Shown piece after piece: positions 1-8,536 of a stretch of 64,000 nt of DNA (position 1 is its first letter; each line of letters starts with the position of its first letter). Position numbers and translations under genes: made by a program. A model generated the notes under the pieces. The model had not been told where the DNA came from and did no database searches. It saw nothing but the letters and a program-made list of their open reading frames with translations. The DNA is taken from positions 20,894 to 84,893 of the forward strand of contig JAESQY010000131.1 of the NCBI GenBank assembly GCA_016764915.1. The letters are read 5' to 3'. The DNA comes from Aliivibrio sp. (GTDB taxonomy: Bacteria; Pseudomonadota; Gammaproteobacteria; Enterobacterales; Vibrionaceae).

Positions 1-1
1 C

Positions 2-58
2 GGGGGGGATGAAACACGTCCTAGGAACATCGCAAGATCAATGGCTATCGCAATTTAA
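2..58 (+). CDS. Phage tail-fibre (tail-collar type) protein, C-terminal end only
   Basis: Only the last 18 codons are in the window, in the frame starting at base 2 and ending with TAA at 56-58. They read GGDETRPRNIARSMAIAI. The GDETRPRN-I-A motif is the well-known C-terminal signature of phage tail-collar and side-tail-fibre proteins, which bind host receptors. The next gene starts nine bases later and looks like a fibre-assembly partner, which is the usual order in tailed phages. The body of the gene lies upstream of the window, so its length and specificity cannot be judged. Confidence 0.8.
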   Translation, partial: GGDETRPRNIARSMAIAI

Positions 59-67
59 GGAACCGTC

Positions 68-631
68 ATGAGTATAAATAAACAAACTTATTACCCAATA
101 AATTCATTAACAAAAGAGGTGCTTGCACCTGTATTGGCTGAATATCGAGGTGGTATTCATCACATCCCTAAAGATGCACTTAAAACTAAGCCATTAGAAC
201 CGAAAAAAGGCCATGCCATAATCGCGGTGTTAGGTGAGGGCGGAAAAGCTATTGATTCTACATATATCGAAGATCATCGAGGCGTCACCATTTACGATGA
301 ATCTAATTGCTTTCAATCCGACGTTGTACGTGAATTAGGTCCAATTAAAGATAGTTTTACTCTTTCCAAACCAACTACCCAATTCGACCAATGGATAAAT
401 AACACCTGGGTAACCAACCTACAAAACCAGTATGAAAGCGAATACAACCGCGTTGATGATGCTCGCCGCGGACTGTATACCACGATGGTTGATCCACTGT
501 TTGCAGAGGCCAATGTAAAAGTATTAATGGGTGCAGCGGCTGCAGAAATCAACGAGATCAATACTCAGGCATTGGCGGCGCGTCAAAAGATACAAACTGA
601 CAACCCTTGGCCAGTTGCTCTAAAGGTGTAA
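68..631 (+). CDS. Probable phage tail-fibre assembly (chaperone-like) protein
   Basis: A 187-residue soluble protein with no signal peptide or membrane segment. I do not recognise the exact family. Its place directly after a tail-fibre C-terminus, and its overall plan of an N-terminal half with aromatic W/V strands (around residues 105-120) and a C-terminal helical half ending in a W-P motif, fit tail-fibre assembly proteins, which help fibres trimerise or attach. It is followed without a gap by the next structural gene, so it is part of one late operon. The function is inferred mainly from position. Confidence 0.45.
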   Translation: MSINKQTYYPINSLTKEVLAPVLAEYRGGIHHIPKDALKTKPLEPKKGHAIIAVLGEGGKAIDSTYIEDHRGVTIYDESNCFQSDVVRELGPIKDSFTLSKPTTQFDQWINNTWVTNLQNQYESEYNRVDDARRGLYTTMVDPLFAEANVKVLMGAAAAEINEINTQALAARQKIQTDNPWPVALKV

Positions 632-1528
632 ATGATGTGGACTCAATTAAGCCTAACATGGCCTAACAGCGCCCAAACCATTCAGAACCAAAGTGAGTCG
701 GTAACAACTCGTGTCGCTTCTGAAATGAACAGTGCAATCGGCAAATTACAAGCACTGCAAGCAAGTGCGAACTATTCGCGGGGTGCATTAAGTGGTGATG
801 CGGCTGCATTATTAGGTTTAAGAGCCTCTCTTCAATCACTGCTCTCAACAGGCACGGTGATCACTGTTTCGCCGTATACGTTTGATGTGGGCACCACGCT
901 TGAGTCTGGTCGCTATCTAAACCCACAAACAGCAGTGGCAACACTGGCGGGCAAACTTCGTGATCACAGTGATAAGCACAGACCCAATGGCAATCTTAAC
1001 GTTATTGCATTAATGGTGAGTGCATCGCAGCTTGGCACGTTCGCCGCGCAATTGGCCGATCTTGTTTCTGTCTTTACGCTGCCGGATTGGGGGCAAGTGG
1101 CCAGGCAGGCAAATGCATTGACTACTAATGAAATCGACAAGTTTCACCAACCTGCAGCCATCGTTCAGCCGCGCTTTAAACCAGGCGCCCAGTTAAACGC
1201 CAACCCATTGGGTGACTACTTAGCAGCGCAGGGCAGTGAAATCGCCACCCTTGAATCACTGGCTGATGATGCTACTAACGTGATCGATAAACTGCAGGGT
1301 TTAGCAGCCAAACGCAGTACCACATTAAGTGAGATTCAGAGCAAGATTAATGCACTCAAGAACCTTAAAGGCAATGTCTGGTCGATGGCTTTATCAGGAA
1401 GTAACGAAAGTATTGCAACTCAGCTGTCACAAGCACAAGCACCAACACCAAACAATCATCAACACACGTTGGCCAGTTTGATGATAAGCGATAAACCAAT
1501 GCCATTTTTTGAGCAGTTACTTTGCTAA
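632..1528 (+). CDS. Phage tail/baseplate structural protein of unknown family
   Basis: A 298-residue protein whose ATG directly follows the stop of the previous gene, with an AAAGG ribosome site inside that gene's end. It is rich in Ala, Gln, Ser and Thr, with long amphipathic helices (roughly residues 20-70 and 205-250) and no signal peptide. A WG motif lies near residue 150. It sits between the fibre-assembly gene and a baseplate gene, so a virion or tail-structure role is likely. I cannot name its family. A DNA-circularisation/gpN-like protein is one alternative, but no diagnostic motif supports it. Confidence 0.5.
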   Translation: MMWTQLSLTWPNSAQTIQNQSESVTTRVASEMNSAIGKLQALQASANYSRGALSGDAAALLGLRASLQSLLSTGTVITVSPYTFDVGTTLESGRYLNPQTAVATLAGKLRDHSDKHRPNGNLNVIALMVSASQLGTFAAQLADLVSVFTLPDWGQVARQANALTTNEIDKFHQPAAIVQPRFKPGAQLNANPLGDYLAAQGSEIATLESLADDATNVIDKLQGLAAKRSTTLSEIQSKINALKNLKGNVWSMALSGSNESIATQLSQAQAPTPNNHQHTLASLMISDKPMPFFEQLLC

Positions 1529-1538
1529 AGGGGAGATT

Positions 1539-2012
1539 ATGTTAGCACTCGATGGTGTGATGATGGGGCTAGACTCGATGCGCCTTGAAATGTCGATGGA
1601 GCTAAAAGACCAGGACATGAGCGGTCAATCCTCTGGCACTGATACCGCCGAGCAGGGCGACAAAGGTAAAAAGCTCACCTTTAGTGGGCGTATATCATTT
1701 GCCAAAATGGAAAAGCTCACGCAGCTCTATGCCATGGCCTCTGCCAAAGATGAAGCGCAAAATCGCAAAGTCTATCGCATTGGTAATGACATGGCCCTGG
1801 CACTGAAAATACGCCAGGTGAAATTTACAGGTCGCATCAATGCCAGAGAGCATGAAAGTTTATTGGCTTGGAATGTCTCGTTTGAACTTCGTGAGTACAA
1901 CAGTGTGGCCGAGCAAAAAGAGACTCGTCAAAAACAGCAAACCAAACCTGAGCAAGTGCAAAACACGCGCCATCAACAAGCGTTAAAAGAGGCAGAGGCC
2001 GTCGGTTTATGA
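1539..2012 (+). CDS. Phage tail/baseplate protein, small
   Basis: The start is placed at ATG 1539 because an AAGGGGAG ribosome site precedes it; an upstream in-frame ATG at 1509 lies inside the previous gene. The 157-residue product has an N-terminal strand-rich part with the phrase LTFSGRISFAKMEKL, followed by KVYRIGNDMALALKIRQVKF, and a charged Gln/Lys-rich tail. This pattern resembles small baseplate or adaptor proteins that pair with gpD-like spike hubs. Its stop overlaps the ATG of the spike gene by four bases (ATGA), implying translational coupling and a joint assembly role. Confidence 0.5.
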   Translation: MLALDGVMMGLDSMRLEMSMELKDQDMSGQSSGTDTAEQGDKGKKLTFSGRISFAKMEKLTQLYAMASAKDEAQNRKVYRIGNDMALALKIRQVKFTGRINAREHESLLAWNVSFELREYNSVAEQKETRQKQQTKPEQVQNTRHQQALKEAEAVGL

Positions 2013-3622
2013 AGTTAGAAAAACGCCTGTATATCAACAACAGTGAAGTGACCTTGGCCAAGCACATGGTAAGCTTAAAACTCTCTTTGGGTGGTGTGGC
2101 CATCTTTACCATTGCAAGTGAAGTCGCACCACAACAGCACCAAGCCGTTCGTTTTGATATCGGTTATGAGAATAACATTAAGCCCTGGTTTGAAGGGTAT
2201 GTTGAGAAAGTGCAGCCTGCTGAAAATGGTCACCATAAGATAACGGTTAAAGAGAACGCTGCAATCTTGAATTTCAAACTGGCTATCAGTTTTGAGCATC
2301 CAACCATGCGAGAAGTGATAGACCAGGTACAAACTCAAACTGGGCTAGATTTTACGCTGCCAGATGCGAGCTACATCGATGCAGTGATCCCAAACTTTGT
2401 TAGTAATGGTAATGGATACCAGTGTTTACAAGCCATTGGCCGCGCGTTTTCGGTCCCTGATTTGGTGTGGTACCAGGGCATTGAACAGCGTATCTATTGT
2501 GGTAGTCATGAGCAAAGCCGTTTCCACGATAAGCCGGTGACCATCCCTAATGATCTGCTCTCTCGCCACAATGGCGACAACATCACCTTTGCGCCTTTTC
2601 CAATGTTACGCCCAGGCGTGATGGTTAATGAAAAGAGAATAAGTCGATTGGATTTAATCGGTGATGAGATGACGGCGTATTGGCAGCAGAGCACTCAAAG
2701 CACCAAAAAGAAAGAGTGGCTACAGATGTTTCCTGAGCTCTCTGCAGGCTTTCACCTTCCAATGTTTGGCCAAGTGGTTGCGGTTCGTGATGAAGCCAAA
2801 GCAGGGCAGGTCAATGATGCCTTTCGTCCACGTTTTGCGGTCGATGTTCAGCTGCTTGATGAGAATCTAGACCAGGACAAACGAGTCCCTATTTACCGCT
2901 CAATTCCACTACCAAATAACATGGCAGGCAGTGAAGCGGGCTTAATGGCGTATCCATGTGAGGGCTGTATTGTTGAAATTGCTTTTGCTTATGGCCGCAA
3001 TGATCATCCCATCATTCGAAATGTGTATGGCCAAGAGTACGCACTGCCAGAAATCGAACCAGGTGAGCAGCTGCAACAACAACGAGCAGAGGTAAGCCGC
3101 AAAACTGACGCGGCAGGCAATACCACCGACATTACAGATCAATCTCAAACACAATCCGCATTTGAAAAACTCGATAAGGCGCATCGATATAAAGGGGAGT
3201 TTGGTCAACATCATTTGGTGATTGATGAACACAGCATTGAAGAGGTGGTAGGCAAGAAAGTGATCGAAGCTCTTGGTGCTATCAGTTTGCTATCGGGTGA
3301 TAACTTAACGCTTGGCTCACTGGGCAATATGCAAGTGGCCACGGCTGGTGAGTTGATTACTACCATTGGCAAACTGAGAAACACAGTGATCACCTTAGAT
3401 GATAAATACAAAGCCCTGGCTAACCGTGTTCAAGAGATCGCCCAAAACGACACAGTAACCATCGGCGGACAGCAAACCATCACCATAACCAAAGACCAAA
3501 TTATTAATGCAAAGAACATAAAACTAAACGGCGGAACAGGGGTGATCACTTGCCAAAGCATCTGTCCATTCACAGGCAAGCCACATGTCGATGGCTCATC
3601 AACAGTATTTGCGGGGAAGTAA
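2009..3622 (+). CDS. gpD/VgrG-like tail spike hub with PAAR-like C-terminus
   Basis: A 537-residue protein. Residues 1-220 read like the gp27/gpD hub fold (late-control D, VgrG N-terminal half), including a W-F-E-G-Y-V-E-K strand and the phrase GNGYQCLQAIGRAF. Residues 240-350 look like a gp5 OB-fold, with PCEGCIVEIAFAYGRNDHP resembling the VgrG segment before the beta-helix. A helical insert (350-400) and a repetitive strand region (400-500) follow. The last 20 residues, CPFTGKPHVDGSSTVFAGK, resemble the PAAR tip. If so, one chain carries hub, spike and metal-binding tip. It is the last large structural gene of the tail cluster. A type VI VgrG is less likely given the fibre genes next to it. 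Confidence 0.6.
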   Translation: MKLEKRLYINNSEVTLAKHMVSLKLSLGGVAIFTIASEVAPQQHQAVRFDIGYENNIKPWFEGYVEKVQPAENGHHKITVKENAAILNFKLAISFEHPTMREVIDQVQTQTGLDFTLPDASYIDAVIPNFVSNGNGYQCLQAIGRAFSVPDLVWYQGIEQRIYCGSHEQSRFHDKPVTIPNDLLSRHNGDNITFAPFPMLRPGVMVNEKRISRLDLIGDEMTAYWQQSTQSTKKKEWLQMFPELSAGFHLPMFGQVVAVRDEAKAGQVNDAFRPRFAVDVQLLDENLDQDKRVPIYRSIPLPNNMAGSEAGLMAYPCEGCIVEIAFAYGRNDHPIIRNVYGQEYALPEIEPGEQLQQQRAEVSRKTDAAGNTTDITDQSQTQSAFEKLDKAHRYKGEFGQHHLVIDEHSIEEVVGKKVIEALGAISLLSGDNLTLGSLGNMQVATAGELITTIGKLRNTVITLDDKYKALANRVQEIAQNDTVTIGGQQTITITKDQIINAKNIKLNGGTGVITCQSICPFTGKPHVDGSSTVFAGK

Positions 3623-3623
3623 A

Positions 3624-3821
3624 ATGGCACTAAGTAAAACAGCACTCAAAGCAAAGATAATTACTGAAATGCAAAAGGTGGATATGGTGACAGAAGGGCA
3701 GTTTGCCAAAGCCGCAGATCTCGCCGAAGCCATAGCAAATGCGGTTGTAGATGAGATTACCGAAAATGCTTTGGTTGTTGTTGATAAGGGGAGTTCAACT
3801 GGGGAGTTCAGTATTGTCTGA
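3624..3821 (+). CDS. Small phage-associated protein, function unknown
   Basis: A 65-residue acidic helical protein starting MALSKTALKAKII. ATG 3624 directly follows the spike gene's stop and is preceded by GGGGAAG; an upstream in-frame ATG at 3585 lies inside the spike gene. There is no membrane segment or cysteine. Its position directly after the spike suggests a spike or tail accessory protein, but nothing in the sequence names it. Its last 27 bases overlap the 3' end of the convergent inverted gene. Confidence 0.5.
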   Translation: MALSKTALKAKIITEMQKVDMVTEGQFAKAADLAEAIANAVVDEITENALVVVDKGSSTGEFSIV

Positions 3822-4937
3822 GGAACAAACATCATTAATATAAGTATTTAGCAGAGCTATGTTCTTTAAAAAAATATTATCGAATTTGTTTCCTTTTCCT
3901 TTTTCTATTTCTGTTTCCACAGCATTAATGAATTCTTTTATAACTTCAACTTTAAAGGTCTCGTCATTTTCTAATTGATAAAGCTTATCAAGGCCAAACA
4001 ATCCTATGTGAAATTTACATAAGAATGCAAGACTGTTACTACCCAAAGTTTTCTGATGAGTGGATTTTGTTTTATAACCTTTGGATAGTTTTAAATTAGA
4101 ATTCATAGTCCATAAACACTTGAACAGTACAGGGTCGATTTTACCTAAATCAATATCACCATTATTAATTGAATAGTTAATAATAGTTGATATTTCATAT
4201 TCACCTAACCAGGGAAAAGAACTAGAATTTGCACAGAAGGTGTTGTTTTTTATATTAGAGAATGAATAAAGTGCGATTATAATATCAAAATAAGCAAAAA
4301 CTAAATTGCTATAACAAAACACATTGAAACCAGTACGGGAGCCCATGTTCGATATGTCTCCAATAGTACTGTTACATGAGAAAGACATGTGAATTCGTTT
4401 GAATATGTTGAGGAATGTATCAATAACCTTATGAGTATTATTTTCGGAAAAATACTCAAGTTCACTCACGAGAAGATTAATGCATCCCTTAGAAATTTCG
4501 TCTATCTGACTCGAATGGAAATCAAGAGAATTCACATTGTTTTTAGGAAATAGCTTTTTATATAAGTCAGGTCTCTCATAGAACTTAATATTTAAATTTT
4601 GATGTGTGTTTTCTAAATCATCTAACAGGTCGTTAAAAGATTTTTGATGCATTTGATACTTCTGAAACGAAAGCATCATTTTTTGCTCATCCCACATTTG
4701 ATGCTGTTTATTATCATTTTTTTGTATTCGGTCGTCTTGACTCGCTTGGTTTTTTCGTATTTGAATGTTTTGAATAATTAGAACAATAAGTGTTGCTGCA
4801 GTAGCCAAAGAACCTAGAGTTGCAGCACCTTTTACGAAACTCTCTACTATGTCAGAAAACCAAAAGCTACCGATAAGAATACCTATAAAAAGAAGTAGGA
4901 ACCCTACCACTACCTCGTTAAAATCAAACCGCTTCAT
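3795..4937 (-). CDS. Two-TM putative phage-defence (abortive-infection-like) protein
   Basis: A 380-residue product from ATG 4937; an upstream TTG at 4952 is possible. Two hydrophobic helices lie at about residues 10-29 and 38-56, followed by a short charged coiled-coil rich in Gln/Asn/Asp and a large cytoplasmic domain with no known catalytic motif. The segment around QMHQKSFNDLLDDLE and the phrase LYKKLFP resemble two-TM effector proteins of abortive-infection and retron-effector type. The gene is inverted relative to the tail operon, clearly more AT-rich than its neighbours, and sits at the prophage edge, as accessory cargo genes do. No reverse transcriptase or toxin-antitoxin partner is visible. 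The defence role is inference. Confidence 0.45.
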   Translation of the reverse strand: MKRFDFNEVVVGFLLLFIGILIGSFWFSDIVESFVKGAATLGSLATAATLIVLIIQNIQIRKNQASQDDRIQKNDNKQHQMWDEQKMMLSFQKYQMHQKSFNDLLDDLENTHQNLNIKFYERPDLYKKLFPKNNVNSLDFHSSQIDEISKGCINLLVSELEYFSENNTHKVIDTFLNIFKRIHMSFSCNSTIGDISNMGSRTGFNVFCYSNLVFAYFDIIIALYSFSNIKNNTFCANSSSFPWLGEYEISTIINYSINNGDIDLGKIDPVLFKCLWTMNSNLKLSKGYKTKSTHQKTLGSNSLAFLCKFHIGLFGLDKLYQLENDETFKVEVIKEFINAVETEIEKGKGNKFDNIFLKNIALLNTYINDVCSSDNTELPS

Positions 4938-5195
4938 AAAAATAAGTACCAATTAAAACAACCATTTCATTCTACAATGTATATTGTAATAGTAAACTAT
5001 TATGCAATTACGGTGTGGCAATAAGTTGCTAGGTAGAAGAAGTATTTTAAAAGTATTCTGTCGCCACTTTATCGCCATTCGTCATTTTCTAAACACGTAA
5101 GTCATTGAAACTAAATAAACATGTTTCTTTAGATTAAAAATAGCTTAAAATAAACAAATCATTACGACAGTAAAACGTGTCAAAGGACAAAAATC

Positions 5196-5963
5196 ATGGC
5201 GTCAAAATTTTATGTTGTATGGGCAGGTAGAGAGACGGGCATTTTTACCAATTGGGCCTATACAAAGAAGCAAGTTGAAAAGTTTCCAGGCGCACGATAC
5301 AAATCGTTTCTAACTCAAGCGGAAGCGGAAGCGGCATTCTCATCGGGACGAGTATCTTCGACGACCTCGACAAAAGCTTCTTCAGGCAGTAAAAGCAGTG
5401 AGAAAAAAAGCAGTTCGGTAACTTCGGCTGATGCGATGAACCCATTTACAGTGAATATCTTTTGCGATGGAGGTTGCGATCCAAACCCTGGAAAAGCGTC
5501 ATCTGGTGTGGCAGTGTATCGTGATGGGGCTATTGACTCTCTTTGGTATGGTTTATTCAACCCAAATGGCACTAACAACTCAGCGGAACTCAATGCGCTG
5601 CATCAATCACTGTTAATTGCTCAACAAGAGATAAACAACGGCAATAATGTGCAGGTTCTATGTGATTCTCAGTATTCAATTAATTGCGTCACCGTGTGGG
5701 CATACAGCTGGAAGCTTAAAGGTTGGAAGCGTAAAGTTGCAGGTGATATTAAAAACTTAGAGATCATCCAGCAGTCTCATGAACTGTATGAACAGATAAA
5801 AAATAGGCTGACAGTATCACACGTTAAAGCACATATTGGCGTAGAGGGTAATGAGTTAGCCGATCGCATGTCCATTTATGGAATTGAGCAAAAAGAGACT
5901 CTTTTTTGTCAATATAATCAGTCGCTAGATATTAAAGCCATCTTAGCGATGAGAGAAGGATAA
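5196..5963 (+). CDS. rnhA: Ribonuclease HI with N-terminal viroplasmin domain
   Basis: A 255-residue enzyme that cleaves RNA in RNA-DNA hybrids. Residues 1-50 (FYVVWAGRETGIF, then a Y-K-S-F motif) form the caulimovirus-viroplasmin/RNase H1 hybrid-binding domain. A Ser/Lys-rich linker covers 50-80, and the RNase H fold covers 83-235. The acidic catalytic residues are visible: D91 in FCDGGCDPNPG, E131 in NNSAEL, D157 in LCDSQ and a final D in GNELADRMS, with the loop His in VKAHIG. This is the eukaryote-like RNase H1 arrangement, longer than the usual E. coli-type RnhA (about 155 residues), so it may be a second RNase H. AAAGGA precedes the start. A methyltransferase gene follows after five bases. 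Confidence 0.9.
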   Translation: MASKFYVVWAGRETGIFTNWAYTKKQVEKFPGARYKSFLTQAEAEAAFSSGRVSSTTSTKASSGSKSSEKKSSSVTSADAMNPFTVNIFCDGGCDPNPGKASSGVAVYRDGAIDSLWYGLFNPNGTNNSAELNALHQSLLIAQQEINNGNNVQVLCDSQYSINCVTVWAYSWKLKGWKRKVAGDIKNLEIIQQSHELYEQIKNRLTVSHVKAHIGVEGNELADRMSIYGIEQKETLFCQYNQSLDIKAILAMREG

Positions 5964-5968
5964 ACCGT

Positions 5969-6505
5969 ATGTCCCTAGCTTTGCATTCACCACTGTTAGA
6001 ACAACATTTAGATGCTTTACGAAGAGCAAGCTTAACTAACCCTGTTCTTGATCTGGCGTGCGGTGGGGGACGTAATGGACTGTTTTTAGCGCGAAATGGC
6101 ATTAAGGTGCTGTTTGCTGACCGAGATCCTGAATCGTTAGCCAAAATCGACCAAATTATTGAAGAGGAGTCTTTAAATGCCTCCACTTGGTTAGTCGATT
6201 TTGAAATTGAGGGGGATCCGTTAGCGGGGAAACAGTTTGGAGCGGTGATTGTCTTTCGTTATCTGCACCGCCCACTTTTTGTCTCTATAAAGAGGGCAAT
6301 AGAACCCGATGGAATGATTATTTATGAAACATTCAATGTGGAACAAAGAGATTTTGGTCGTCCAAAACGTGCAGAATTTTTGCTTGAAAAGGGAGAGCTA
6401 ACCAAATATTTCCTTGATTGGCAGACCCTTCATACTTTTGAAGGCATTGTACAGCAACCGATTAGCGCTATTTCACAACTGGTGGCTAAAAAATGCAAAC
6501 CGTAG
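5969..6505 (+). CDS. Class I SAM-dependent methyltransferase (TehB-like)
   Basis: A 178-residue cytosolic protein with the SAM-binding motif I LDLACGGGRNGLFLA at about residues 27-41, the acidic motif II after it (FADRDPESL), and a post-motif V(I)VFRYLHRPLF strand. The short Rossmann fold with no extra domain resembles TehB and small-molecule thiol or metalloid methyltransferases. The substrate cannot be read from the sequence. It starts five bases after rnhA with an AAGGA site, so the two genes are probably co-transcribed. Confidence 0.75.
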   Translation: MSLALHSPLLEQHLDALRRASLTNPVLDLACGGGRNGLFLARNGIKVLFADRDPESLAKIDQIIEEESLNASTWLVDFEIEGDPLAGKQFGAVIVFRYLHRPLFVSIKRAIEPDGMIIYETFNVEQRDFGRPKRAEFLLEKGELTKYFLDWQTLHTFEGIVQQPISAISQLVAKKCKP

Positions 6506-6507
6506 CT

Positions 6508-7068
6508 CTATTTTGAGGGCACTGACTTGAGCATAGATCGTATCACTCTATTGATTCTCTCTTGCCTTATGTCATTGGAACGATCTTGCTTTGTTAACCC
6601 TTGCGCCAGAGCTTTCCATCTTGGGAGTTGTTGATTGGGCGCAAACAGGGCAATCACAACACTGCCTTTTTCATATTTTGTTGTATCAACCCCTTCCATT
6701 ATTAAGCCAGCAGAAAGCCCTACTTTGCTTAGAATACGTTCATCACTCAACTGACTTTCGGTGGCAATACCAAAACCGATTAATATATCAGGTGATTGAG
6801 TATAGGAAACCTGTTGATAGCCTTTATTCACCATTTGTTCTGTAATAGCAGTTTCAAATTGTGACATGAGTTTTGTTGAGTCAATATCATCGGTTAGATA
6901 GGCTTTTGAAATGGCAGGGTGTATAGCAAAGTAGCGGGTGTTACTTGTTAAAAAACTGAGGTCACCGGTGGTTAATAAACTTAAATTATTGGTTGTTGGT
7001 GCATTATTTGTTGATGTTACACATCCAGCTAACAGTAACGAGCATAAAACGGTTAATAAAAATTTCAT
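6508..7068 (-). CDS. DUF4136-family outer-membrane lipoprotein
   Basis: The start is ATG 7068 (an upstream TTG at 7074 is weaker). A 16-residue signal peptide ends in the lipobox LLAGC, so the mature protein is lipid-anchored at Cys16. The rest, with Y-F-A-I-H-P early, then a helical segment (FETAITEQMVNKGYQQ) and PDILIGFG, matches the DUF4136 pattern of a conserved cell-envelope lipoprotein of unknown role. It lies convergent with the methyltransferase gene, with only two bases between the stops. Confidence 0.75.
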   Translation of the reverse strand: MKFLLTVLCSLLLAGCVTSTNNAPTTNNLSLLTTGDLSFLTSNTRYFAIHPAISKAYLTDDIDSTKLMSQFETAITEQMVNKGYQQVSYTQSPDILIGFGIATESQLSDERILSKVGLSAGLIMEGVDTTKYEKGSVVIALFAPNQQLPRWKALAQGLTKQDRSNDIRQERINRVIRSMLKSVPSK

Positions 7069-7143
7069 TGGCAACCTTATGTTGGTTAAAAGTACGGATA
7101 TGGGACAATCTTAATAAATAAGACCTGAAAAAATAGCATTCGT

Positions 7144-7557
7144 TCACCCGTCGATACGTTTGCCCAGACTTACACAAGCATCTTGCTTAAACCCGAGATG
7201 TTCATAGAAAGCGATTATTTCTTGATTGTTGCTACGAACCAGTAAATTGATTTTTGGACAATTAAGCTGTTTTAGCTGTGATTCGAAATAGGCTAACATC
7301 TCTCTGGCGTATCCCCGGTGTTGAAAACTGGTATTTACCGCGAGGTAGTTTACCCAAGCTCGATGTCCATCATAGCCTCCCATTAGAGTCGCAATAATGA
7401 CGCCATCACGCTCACCAACTAGAAATAAATCGTCATTGTGATTGAGCTTTATCTCAATATCTTTAATGGGGTCATTCCAAGGTACCACGAGATTGTTCTG
7501 TTGCCATAGTTGAATAACAGCTGGTTGATCGTTAAGATCAAATGTTCGTATAAGCAT
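7144..7557 (-). CDS. GNAT acetyltransferase, YpeA-like
   Basis: A 137-residue single-domain GNAT enzyme. The acetyl-CoA binding signature Q-H-R-G-Y-A (FQHRGYAREMLAYFE, about residues 82-96) and the C-terminal FYEHLGFKQD motif are clear. Length and motifs match the YpeA family, whose substrate is unknown. A strong AGGAGGT ribosome site precedes ATG 7557. It is divergent from the racemase-like gene, and the short shared intergenic region contains the palindrome CCTAGG. Confidence 0.8.
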   Translation of the reverse strand: MLIRTFDLNDQPAVIQLWQQNNLVVPWNDPIKDIEIKLNHNDDLFLVGERDGVIIATLMGGYDGHRAWVNYLAVNTSFQHRGYAREMLAYFESQLKQLNCPKINLLVRSNNQEIIAFYEHLGFKQDACVSLGKRIDG

Positions 7558-7613
7558 AATACCTCCTAGGTAGTGAACTTTAGGAGCATAAATAATCGTG
7601 GTTGATATTACAA

Positions 7614-8279
7614 ATGATGAACACTGAAAAAGAGTTTGATATTACCTTTGTCCACACTGGAGAAGTTCATGTGGCAACGTTCGAATCGCTTATTAAGTCA
7701 ATGAACTCAACGTTTAAAGTGAACTACATTGTGAATAGCGGATTGTTAGAAAAAGCAATGAATCATTATCCAATGAGCGATTTGCAAGATGAAATTCACA
7801 CTATTATGCAATTAGCAGCAAAGCACTCTCGACGAGTCGTCTGCACATGTTCCACTATCGGAGCGATGGCAGAAACAACACCGGGCGTTGTAGAAGGGCA
7901 AGTGATTAGAATCGATCGTGCTATGGCGATGAAAGCCATAGAGATCGGCGGTAAAATACTGGTCGTTGCTGCATTAAAAAGTACACTTACACCAACATTG
8001 GCACTGTTAAACGAGATTAGTAAAGTGAGTGATAATCATGTGACGTTTGATGTCTTGTGCGTGGAAGAGGCGTGGGGCTATTTTAAAGCTGGAAATAACG
8101 AAACATACATACAATCGATAGCGGATGCTATTCAATCATATAATGAACCATTCGATGTAATTGTGCTTGCACAAGCATCAATGGCCAAGGTTTCTGAACG
8201 TATGAATGGAACGTTAGTTCCAATATTAAGCAGCCCGTATTTAGGTGTTGAGTCTATTGTTAGAACGTTAAAGTCATAG
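7614..8279 (+). CDS. Asp/Glu racemase-superfamily protein
   Basis: About 221 residues with the two-cysteine layout of the aspartate/glutamate/hydantoin racemase fold: the first catalytic Cys in VVCTCSTIGAM (about residue 80) and the second in FDVLCVEEAWG (about residue 145). No substrate-defining motif is recognised, so it could also be an arylmalonate decarboxylase-like or hydantoin racemase relative. The start is uncertain: TTG 7602 and ATGs at 7614 and 7617 are all in frame, and the AGGAG at 7581-7586 is rather far from each. ATG 7614 is chosen. Confidence 0.6.
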   Translation: MMNTEKEFDITFVHTGEVHVATFESLIKSMNSTFKVNYIVNSGLLEKAMNHYPMSDLQDEIHTIMQLAAKHSRRVVCTCSTIGAMAETTPGVVEGQVIRIDRAMAMKAIEIGGKILVVAALKSTLTPTLALLNEISKVSDNHVTFDVLCVEEAWGYFKAGNNETYIQSIADAIQSYNEPFDVIVLAQASMAKVSERMNGTLVPILSSPYLGVESIVRTLKS

Positions 8280-8536
8280 TGTTTATTAATACTTTGACTA
8301 TTAACACGATTTAAATAACATGTATCTTGATTTTTAAATATATGCGAGCTTTATTATTTCTAATTATTATATATGGAAGCCACATTCTATTGATGATGTT
8401 AACTATTGCAGGATGTTAGTTTTGTCAATATAATCAACATTATAAATGATGTAAAAGTGTTTACTGTTGAAGTTTTGGGCGTTATTATCTCGCGTAATTC
8501 GATTTAACTACTAATAATAAACATGGACGTATAATT

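Noticed and set aside
3211..3645. Minus-strand open frames inside the spike gene
   Set aside because: They are antisense shadows of the spike gene, with no ribosome site and no family pattern.
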